NCBI RefSeq assembly: GCF_030296755.1
Contig: NZ_AP027741.1
Location: 1,426,001 to 1,490,000 of the forward strand
Source of the DNA: Methylophaga marina
GTDB taxonomy: Bacteria; Pseudomonadota; Gammaproteobacteria; Nitrosococcales; Methylophagaceae
Length of the DNA: 64,000 nt
Direction of reading: 5' to 3'
In this document: one piece after another, positions 57,903-64,000 of the stretch
Position numbering within the stretch: position 1 is the first letter of the stretch
Layout of the letters: every line of letters starts with the position of its first letter
Notes under the pieces: generated by a model
What the model saw: the letters and a program-made list of their open reading frames with translations, nothing else
What the model was told of the DNA's origin: nothing
Database searches by the model: none
Translations under genes and position numbers: made by a program

Positions 57903-59193
57903 AATAAAAACCGTCCATAACATCGTCACCAGGGAGTCTTTGGTAGCCAAAGGGTCTCGGTGTGGCTGGTGTTGGTGAGAGTCTAAGCTCTTCAGCTTCC
58001 GGATGTCGTTGTAGAAACGCTTCAATTTGCTGCTCATTTTCTTTTTTAAAGGCAGAGCAGGTAGTGTAAACCATTAAGCCATCAGGTTTTAGTAATGGCC
58101 ATAAATTATCTAGCAAAATTTGCTGTTGACTGGCTAAGCTATCGATATCTTTGGGGTGGCGCAGCAGCTTAATGTCTGGATGTCGACGAATCACACCGCT
58201 ACCGGTACATGGCGCATCAATAAGAATACGATCAAAAGCCTGTCCGTCCCACCACGCTGATGTGTCGGCTGCATCAGCTGCGATTAGGGTGGCATGTAAT
58301 CCAAGTCTATCTGTATTTTGTTGGATCTGAAGTAAGCGATCAGCTGAGATATCAATGGCTGTGATGTCATTGTTAGGAGATGATTCGAGAATATGGCATG
58401 TTTTACCACCAGGTGCAGCGCAAGCGTCTAGCACACGTTGTCCTGGCTTGATATCCAATATCATTGTGGCTAGTTGAGCAGAACCATCTTGTACCGAAAC
58501 CCACCCTTCCTCAAAGCCTGGGAGCTTATAAACATCACAAGGTTGGTCTAGTAATATCCCATTATCAGTAGCCTCTATGATTGAGGCTGTAATTTGCTGT
58601 GACGTTAACTGTTTTAAATATGCTTCACGTGAAACCTTCTGCTGGTTAACACGAAGCATCATTGGCGGCTGTTTATTGTTAGCCTCAATAATGTTTTGCC
58701 AGTTTTCTGGCCAGTCACTTTGATATAAATGGAGTAGCCAGTTTGGGTGAGCCTGACTTGCGGCTTCGTTTGCCAACAATTTTTGATCGATATGTTCTTG
58801 TTGCCTTAAGTAGTTTCTCAGGCAAGCATTTAATAAACCACCCGCCCAGACTTTTTTGAGTTTTTTACTGGCATCCACAGTCTCTGAAATAGCGGCATGG
58901 TCCGGTGTATTTAAAAACCGTAACTGCAAAATTCCGAGTATTAAAAGCTGCTCAATATCCTTATCTTTTGCTTTGAACGGTTTTTTTATGAGTTGATGGG
59001 CGATAAATTGCAGAGTGGGGTAATGCCGTAAACTGCTATAACAGAGTTGCTGGCAGAAGCTACGATCTTTTTCATCGACATGAGGCAGGTAGTGAGCTAA
59101 AGCTGTATTGAGTGAGCGCTGCTGCACAACCACTTCATTCAGTATAAGTGCAGCATTCGTTCGTGCACCTTTTAAGTGGTTGGGCTTAGCCAA
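57880..59193 (-). CDS. rsmB: 16S rRNA m5C967 methyltransferase RsmB
   Basis: The 437-residue protein has an N-terminal NusB-like RNA-binding domain (about 1-140), a linker and a SAM-dependent methyltransferase core. The SAM site VLDACAAPGGKTCHIL and the two cysteines in DAPCTGSGVIRRHPD and YTTCSAFKKENEQQ are the RNA m5C methyltransferase signature. It overlaps fmt by 8 bp, the common def-fmt-rsmB order. Confidence 0.96.
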   Translation of the reverse strand: MAKPNHLKGARTNAALILNEVVVQQRSLNTALAHYLPHVDEKDRSFCQQLCYSSLRHYPTLQFIAHQLIKKPFKAKDKDIEQLLILGILQLRFLNTPDHAAISETVDASKKLKKVWAGGLLNACLRNYLRQQEHIDQKLLANEAASQAHPNWLLHLYQSDWPENWQNIIEANNKQPPMMLRVNQQKVSREAYLKQLTSQQITASIIEATDNGILLDQPCDVYKLPGFEEGWVSVQDGSAQLATMILDIKPGQRVLDACAAPGGKTCHILESSPNNDITAIDISADRLLQIQQNTDRLGLHATLIAADAADTSAWWDGQAFDRILIDAPCTGSGVIRRHPDIKLLRHPKDIDSLASQQQILLDNLWPLLKPDGLMVYTTCSAFKKENEQQIEAFLQRHPEAEELRLSPTPATPRPFGYQRLPGDDVMDGFYYACLRRK

Positions 59194-60115
59194 AATGATC
59201 GCCTACTTCGATTGAATGTGCATTGAGAAAGTCTTGAACAGACATGGCGCGTTTCCCGGGCAGTTGTAGCTCAGTGATGCGTAGTGTTCCATCGCTGGTG
59301 GCAACATCAATACCGGCTTTTGATACATGGATGATTTGACCCGCTGCTTGTGCCGAGTGCTCTTTTATCCATTCTGCTCGCCATATACGAAAAACAGCAT
59401 CATGCCAGAGTGTTTGAGCCACGGGCCAAGGATTAAAAGCGTTAATTTTGTGAAGAATATCTTGAGCGGTGGTGTGCCAATCTATATCCGCTTCTTTTTT
59501 ATCCAGTTTAGCGGCATAGGTACTTAAAGCATCATCTTGTGATTGCGCATTTTTTTGTTGATCTTCGATATTGTCGAGAGACTCAACCAAGGTTTTTGCT
59601 CCCAATACAGCGAGGCGATCATGTAAGGTTTGAGCTGTGTCTTGTTCAGTAATCGGGCAACGTGCTTCAGCAAGAACAGGGCCGGTATCAAGACCGGCTT
59701 CCATTTGCATAATGCATACTCCTGATTCTTTATCACCAGCTAATATGGCTCTTTGAATAGGTGCGGCACCTCGCCAGCGAGGTAAGAGTGAAGCATGAAC
59801 ATTAATACAACCCAGTCTTGGGGTGTCCAACACGATTTGTGGCAATAAAAGTCCATAAGCGACAACAACCATTAAATCAGCTTGATAAGCAGCCAATATG
59901 TTTACGGCATCATCAGATTTAAAGTTAAGAGGCTGTTCAACAGGAATATCGTGTTCCTGTGCAACTTGTTTTACTGGACTGGCCGTCAGTTTACGACCCC
60001 GGCCCGCAGGACGATCGGGCTGAGTGTAAACAGCGCATATTTCATGCTCGGTATGAATCAGTGCTTTCAGTGTTTCTGCGGCGAAAGCCGGAGTACCGGC
60101 AAAAATAATGCGCAT
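59186..60115 (-). CDS. fmt: Methionyl-tRNA formyltransferase
   Basis: A 309-residue enzyme formylating initiator Met-tRNA with 10-formyl-THF. The N-terminus MRIIFAGTPAFAAETLKAL, the catalytic-site INVHASLLPRWRGAAPIQRAI and the GVCIMQMEAGLDTGPVL loop are diagnostic; a C-terminal OB-fold tRNA-binding domain follows. It lies 9 bp after def. Confidence 0.96.
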   Translation of the reverse strand: MRIIFAGTPAFAAETLKALIHTEHEICAVYTQPDRPAGRGRKLTASPVKQVAQEHDIPVEQPLNFKSDDAVNILAAYQADLMVVVAYGLLLPQIVLDTPRLGCINVHASLLPRWRGAAPIQRAILAGDKESGVCIMQMEAGLDTGPVLAEARCPITEQDTAQTLHDRLAVLGAKTLVESLDNIEDQQKNAQSQDDALSTYAAKLDKKEADIDWHTTAQDILHKINAFNPWPVAQTLWHDAVFRIWRAEWIKEHSAQAAGQIIHVSKAGIDVATSDGTLRITELQLPGKRAMSVQDFLNAHSIEVGDHFG

Positions 60116-60124
60116 TCAGAATCC

Positions 60125-60628
60125 TTATAGTTTTTGTTTTTGATGTTTTTCTAGGCGTTTTTTTATACGTTGACGCTTTAGATTGCTCAGGTAGTCAACA
60201 AATAATTTTCCATCTAAATGATCGATTTCATGCTGAACACAGGTTGCCAGCAATCCCTCTGCGGCAAGCTCAAATTCCTCACCATGTCGATTTAATGCCC
60301 TGACTTTTATTGTGTCAGCACGAACAACAGTTTCATAAGCTTCAGGGACTGATAAGCAACCTTCCTCGTACTCCCGCTCGCCTTCTTTATCAAGGATTTC
60401 CGGGTTTATTAGAATCAGAGGGTCGGATTTATCTTCTGAAATATCGATCACAATCAGGCGCTTTTGCACATCCACTTGATTCGCTGCGAGTCCGATTCCT
60501 GGCGCATCATACATCGTTTCGAGCATATCGTCGGCAAGTTGGCGAATGTCGTCAGTCACTTTCTGGATGGGCTCGGCTTTTTTGCGCAACCTTGGATCAG
60601 GGAAATGAAGAATATTTAAAATGGCCAT
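60125..60628 (-). CDS. def: Peptide deformylase
   Basis: A 167-residue Fe(II)/Zn hydrolase removing the N-formyl group from nascent proteins. All three motifs are present: GIGLAANQ (44-51), EGCLSVP (89-95) and QHEIDH (132-137), with a basic C-terminus. It heads the minus-strand train that runs to 47813. The start has only a weak ribosome site. Confidence 0.97.
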   Translation of the reverse strand: MAILNILHFPDPRLRKKAEPIQKVTDDIRQLADDMLETMYDAPGIGLAANQVDVQKRLIVIDISEDKSDPLILINPEILDKEGEREYEEGCLSVPEAYETVVRADTIKVRALNRHGEEFELAAEGLLATCVQHEIDHLDGKLFVDYLSNLKRQRIKKRLEKHQKQKL

Positions 60629-61023
60629 GAGTAATACCTATCAGGATGAGTTGCTGCATATACAAACCTTATATTGTAGTCTGCCAGCGACGTATTGAAA
60701 ATATGACGCGATTACAATGCACATAACTTATGGCTCTGATTGTTCAGCATTCGTCTACACCCGAATACAGGTAAAGTCATAAGCGGCATTGATTAACGTT
60801 TTTTCAATACTTTTTTCTGTATTGTGTGCCTGATGCAACAGATAAAGTGGAAGACTAGTTTCTCGAGCAAGCCTGAGAATTGATGGTCAGAGTTTACTTG
60901 TCGCATAAAAATGATTAAGTTTGACGCTGGTAGCGATACTTGATTAGTTATAAGGCTTATAACACACTACTCAAATTGCCCATAACAGGATTGTGGCGAG
61001 ATTAAGTCCATGAGGATGGTTCG
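60629..61023. other. 395-bp divergent intergenic region between def and the LysM gene
   Basis: Contains promoters for both directions, not precisely located. On the plus side a TTGACG at 60921-60926 may serve as a -35. A short minus-strand open stretch (60755-60886, 43 codons, no start) has protein-like content (ending AAYDFTCIRV) and may be a decayed gene end; I could not identify it. Confidence 0.45.
60947..60963. repeat. 17-bp perfect palindrome upstream of the LysM gene
   Basis: GTTATAAGGCTTATAAC has two exact 8-bp arms around a central G, 61 bp before the LysM start codon. It could be an operator for the LysM-dprA transcript or simply an AT-rich promoter element. Confidence 0.5.
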
Positions 61024-62055
61024 ATGATAAAGCACATTGCGATGAGTTTGTTTTTTCTTCTGCTGAGCACGCCTTTGCTGGCTAAGGAAGTGGAGCTTAA
61101 TCCAGAACATCCCCAGCAATACACAGTTAAGAAAGGTGATACCTTGTGGGATATCTCAGGGATGTTTCTCAAGTACCCCTGGCATTGGCCTGAAATATGG
61201 CATGTTAACCCTCAAATCGAAAATCCACACCTGATTTACCCAGGGGATGAATTGTCTCTCAGTTATCGTAATGGCAAACCTGTTATTGAAGTCAATCGTG
61301 GTAAACGCAGTGTCAAGTTATCACCTGAAGTTCGTGAAACGATTCTGGATAAACCGATTATGACAATACCGTTGTCAGCGATTGGTCCTTTTTTATCTAA
61401 GCCAAGAGTGGTTGGGGAAGAGGCCTTAGATAACGCCCCTTATGTTGTAGCAAGTGCTGATGAACGTCTGATTTCAGGGGCCGGTGACTATGTTTACGTA
61501 AAAGGCATCGCTGATAGAGAAAGTGATACATACAGTCTTTTCCGTGGTGGTAAAGCCTACAAGGATCCTGATAATGGAGAAGTGTTGGGCTATGAAGCGA
61601 TTTACTCAGGTGATGCTGAGCGCTTAACCAAGGAAGATCCTGCAAAAGTACGACTCACCTACACTAATAGAGAAATTCAGGTAGGCGATCGTTTGCTAGA
61701 AATTGAAGATCAGGATTTTGATCTGAATTTTATCCCACGTTCACCTGAAAAGCCTCTCAATGGTCGTATTATTTCTGTGTTTGATGGTGTTTCTCAGATA
61801 GGGCAGTACCAGATAGTGGTTTTGACGTTAGGTAAACGAGATGGTCTGGAAACGGGGCATGTGTTATCCGTTTATCAAGCAGGAGAAACGATCAAAGACT
61901 CCGTTTCTGCAGACAACAAAGATACCGTGACGTTACCCGATGAGCATGCTGGTGAAGCGATGGTATTCAAACTATATGACAAAGTCAGTTATGCCATCAT
62001 TATGAAAGCAACAACGGCCATTCATTTATACGATCGAGTGAAAAGCGCGCCTTAA
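61024..62055 (+). CDS. LysM-domain protein upstream of dprA
   Basis: A 343-residue protein with a signal peptide (MIKHIAMSLFFLLLSTPLLA) and an N-terminal LysM module (about 31-82: QYTVKKGDTLWDISGMFLKY and NPHLIYPGDELSL). A C-terminal region of beta-rich sequence (about 110-343) is shared with the LysM proteins encoded beside dprA in pseudomonads. It probably binds peptidoglycan in the periplasm; no hydrolase domain is visible. Confidence 0.9.
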   Translation: MIKHIAMSLFFLLLSTPLLAKEVELNPEHPQQYTVKKGDTLWDISGMFLKYPWHWPEIWHVNPQIENPHLIYPGDELSLSYRNGKPVIEVNRGKRSVKLSPEVRETILDKPIMTIPLSAIGPFLSKPRVVGEEALDNAPYVVASADERLISGAGDYVYVKGIADRESDTYSLFRGGKAYKDPDNGEVLGYEAIYSGDAERLTKEDPAKVRLTYTNREIQVGDRLLEIEDQDFDLNFIPRSPEKPLNGRIISVFDGVSQIGQYQIVVLTLGKRDGLETGHVLSVYQAGETIKDSVSADNKDTVTLPDEHAGEAMVFKLYDKVSYAIIMKATTAIHLYDRVKSAP

Positions 62056-62073
62056 AAGGACTTATTCAGCGGA

Positions 62074-63177
62074 ATGACAGCTAACAAGCAAAGTGAATTG
62101 GCTTGTTGGATTGCTTTACAACGAGTGCCAGGGATTGGCCCAGTAACATACCACAAGCTGTTGCAGCAGTATGGCAGTCCACAATACATACTAAATAACC
62201 CTAATCAGTTAAGCGGTTTCAATGAAAAACTGGTAGAGAACCTCCGTCATCCCGACTGGCAACAGGTTGAGCAAGACTTACTCTGGTTGGAGCAAGACGA
62301 TCGCTATATTCTCACCATCGACGATGAACGTTATCCCGTTTTGCTTAAAGAAATTTCAGACCCGCCGCCATTACTCTACGTACAGGGGGAGGTTTCATTA
62401 TTAAACGATTGGCAGTTGGCTATAGTCGGTAGCCGTAACCCTTCTGCTTCAGGCAGAAATACCGCCTATGACTTTGCTCATTATCTTGCTGATGGTGGTT
62501 TAGTCGTCACCAGTGGACTTGCGATGGGCATTGATGCCGCTGCACATAAAGGTGCGTTGAGTTGTGGGAAAACCATTGCCGTTGTTGCTACAGGGCTTGA
62601 TCGTGTTTATCCAGCGAAACACAGACAGTTAGCTCATGATATTGTTAAAAATGGGGTTATCGTTTCAGAGTTTCCCTTGGGTACATCACCCAAACCAGAA
62701 TTATTTCCCAGACGAAATCGAATTATAAGTGGCTTATCGCTGGGTACCTTAGTTGTGGAAGCTGCCTTAAAGAGTGGTTCTCTAATCACTGCCAGAATGG
62801 CGATGGAGCAATCACGTGAAGTCTTTGCCATTCCCGGCTCGATTCATAATCCTTTATCGAGAGGCTGCCACCAGTTAATTCGTGATGGTGCCAAACTAGT
62901 GGAAACAGCTCAGGATATTTTAGAAGAGTTGGGTGCGCTGGCCGGTCTTAAGCCACAAGTAATACAAACTGAAGAAGAAATAGAATCTACACATGAAAAG
63001 GATGGCGATTATCAAGTTCTGCTTAACCATCTTGGATATGACCCCATCGCTATTGATAGGTTGATAGAAAATACTGGATTGACGGCTGATGCGGTTTCAT
63101 CCATGCTGTTATTACTAGAGCTAGAGGGTGAGGTCGAGTCATTACCCGGCGGCCGTTATGTTCGGACGGGTTCCTGA
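62074..63177 (+). CDS. dprA: DprA, DNA-processing protein
   Basis: The 367-residue protein has a SAM-like N-terminal domain (LQRVPGIGPVTYHKLLQQYG), a Rossmann-type single-strand DNA-binding core (AIVGSRNPSASGRNTAYDFA, TSGLAMGIDAAAHKGAL, FPRRNRIISGLSLGTLVVEA) and a C-terminal winged-helix domain (about 310-365). It loads RecA on incoming DNA during transformation; dprA is widespread, so it does not prove competence. It starts 18 bp after the LysM gene. Confidence 0.95.
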   Translation: MTANKQSELACWIALQRVPGIGPVTYHKLLQQYGSPQYILNNPNQLSGFNEKLVENLRHPDWQQVEQDLLWLEQDDRYILTIDDERYPVLLKEISDPPPLLYVQGEVSLLNDWQLAIVGSRNPSASGRNTAYDFAHYLADGGLVVTSGLAMGIDAAAHKGALSCGKTIAVVATGLDRVYPAKHRQLAHDIVKNGVIVSEFPLGTSPKPELFPRRNRIISGLSLGTLVVEAALKSGSLITARMAMEQSREVFAIPGSIHNPLSRGCHQLIRDGAKLVETAQDILEELGALAGLKPQVIQTEEEIESTHEKDGDYQVLLNHLGYDPIAIDRLIENTGLTADAVSSMLLLLELEGEVESLPGGRYVRTGS

Positions 63178-63201
63178 ACCAGGCTTATTAAAGAGAGTCA
63201 A

Positions 63202-63669
63202 ATGAAAGAAAATGTCATTGATGTGTTGTTATATCTGTTTGAAACCTACATCGATACGGAAGAGCGAAACAAACCTGACAATGAGATATTAGAGCTTGAG
63301 TTAGAGCAGGTTGGTTTTCAGGAATTAGAAATCCACAAAGCGCTAGAATGGCTAGATAACATGACCGTTGCATCGGATCAGCCGCTCAAAAGACATGCCA
63401 CAATGCGTGTATTTTGTGATGTTGAACTAGAGCGCTTGGATGTGCACTGTCGTGGTTATTTACTGTTTCTGGAACAAGTCGGTGTTTTAGACGTCGAAAC
63501 CCGTGAAATAGTGTTAGAACGAGTCATGGCACTGGATGCTGAAGAAATTGACCTTGATCAGCTTAAGTGGGTCGTGCTGATGGTGTTGTTTTATCAACCA
63601 GGAAGAGAAGTCGCTTTTGCCTGGATGGAAGACTTGGTCTTTGAAGACATAGAAGCCGTCGTTCACTAG
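63202..63669 (+). CDS. smg: Smg protein (DUF494)
   Basis: A 155-residue acidic helical protein. The opening VIDVLLYLFETYI and the LEQVGFQELEIHKALEWL segment match the Smg/DUF494 family, regularly found between dprA and topA. The function is unknown. GAGAG precedes the ATG. Confidence 0.9.
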   Translation: MKENVIDVLLYLFETYIDTEERNKPDNEILELELEQVGFQELEIHKALEWLDNMTVASDQPLKRHATMRVFCDVELERLDVHCRGYLLFLEQVGVLDVETREIVLERVMALDAEEIDLDQLKWVVLMVLFYQPGREVAFAWMEDLVFEDIEAVVH

Positions 63670-63755
63670 ACTAAAAATATTAGAATAAAAACTCCAACAT
63701 CGCCCGTCACAAAGGGCTTTGCTTGTATGTGCGTAGGTTTTTGGTATCGGAGAAA

Positions 63756-64000
63756 ATGGGAAAAAAACTAGTCATCGTTGAGTCGCCAGCCAAGGCGAAA
63801 ACAATCAAAAAATACCTCGGTAAGGATGTAGAAGTATTAGCATCTTATGGGCATGTACGTGATTTATTGCCAAAAGAGGGGGCTGTCGACACCGCTAAAG
63901 ATTTTGCGATGAAATATCAAGTCATTGATCGCAACAGTAAGCATGTCGATGCGATTGTAAAAGCGATGAAAAAAGCCGATGCCCTCTATCTCGCGACTGA
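63756..64000 (+). CDS. topA: DNA topoisomerase I (partial, 5' end only)
   Basis: The visible 81 codons give a TOPRIM domain: KLVIVESPAKAKTIKKYLG (catalytic Glu), ASYGHVRDLLPK and ADALYLATD at the window edge. This is the N-terminus of type IA topoisomerase, which relaxes negative supercoils. CGGAG precedes the ATG. The remaining coding region, normally over 700 residues, is outside the window. Confidence 0.96.
   Translation, partial: MGKKLVIVESPAKAKTIKKYLGKDVEVLASYGHVRDLLPKEGAVDTAKDFAMKYQVIDRNSKHVDAIVKAMKKADALYLAT

Noticed and set aside
60782..60830. Hairpin CAATAC...GTATTG in the def-LysM spacer as a terminator
   Set aside because: The stem is only 6 bp, AT-rich, and lies in a divergent region where neither neighbouring gene ends.

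Overview
The window reads as chromosome of a methylotrophic gammaproteobacterium, most likely Methylophaga or a close relative. The H4MPT/methanofuran-type C1 operon fhcBADC sits among ordinary gammaproteobacterial housekeeping blocks: hisBHAFIE-hinT-tatABC, priA-argS-ftsN-like, def-fmt-rsmB, dprA-smg-topA, and pyrR-pyrB-pyrC'. Base composition looks moderately AT-rich throughout, with no phage, insertion sequence or CRISPR array. The organism is inferred from gene content, not from a search.

Layout. 1-6.2 kb: recF (partial, runs off the left edge), rubredoxin, oxyR, a SCO1-like copper chaperone, murJ, ompW and fnr. 6.2-11.8 kb: hisBHAFIE-hinT-tatABC on the plus strand. 11.9-17.6 kb: a small conserved protein, folA, an intergenic cluster of DnaA boxes, priA, argS and an FtsN-like SPOR protein. 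17.7-23.4 kb: fhcBADC and fbp (C1 oxidation and sugar-phosphate recycling). 23.5-27.4 kb: small envelope and stress genes. 27.5-31.6 kb: a Fur-box-controlled FecI/FecR/TonB-receptor iron-uptake cassette. 31.7-38.4 kb: two GNAT genes, an RND efflux pair and rhlE. 38.7-41.6 kb: a membrane-anchored pseudoazurin, ycaO and tRNA-Asp. 41.6-47.8 kb: accessory region with a three-gene GMC dehydrogenase module, an autotransporter and a Sel1-repeat protein. 47.8-60.6 kb: one nearly gapless minus-strand gene train from def to a HAD phosphatase. 61.0-64.0 kb: a LysM protein, dprA, smg and topA (partial, runs off the right edge).

A systematic feature dominates interpretation. Ten genes (murJ, hisF, priA twice, an alpha/beta hydrolase, an mgtC-like gene, the RND adaptor, ycaO, a membrane protein, the Sel1 protein and pyrB) are split by frameshifts. 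Every one is repaired by adding one base, nearly all in a mononucleotide run of 5-7. Several of these genes are essential, so base-calling errors are far more likely than gene decay. I annotate them as single full-length genes.

The observations most worth following are: three perfect and one near-perfect DnaA box between folA and priA; a GMC flavoprotein/Tat-subunit/polytopic-membrane-protein module that lacks the usual cytochrome c subunit; an NtrX-like regulator whose AAA+ domain has lost GAFTGA and other catalytic motifs; a well-positioned FNR class II promoter at ompW; and a pseudoazurin tethered to the membrane by a repetitive acidic linker.
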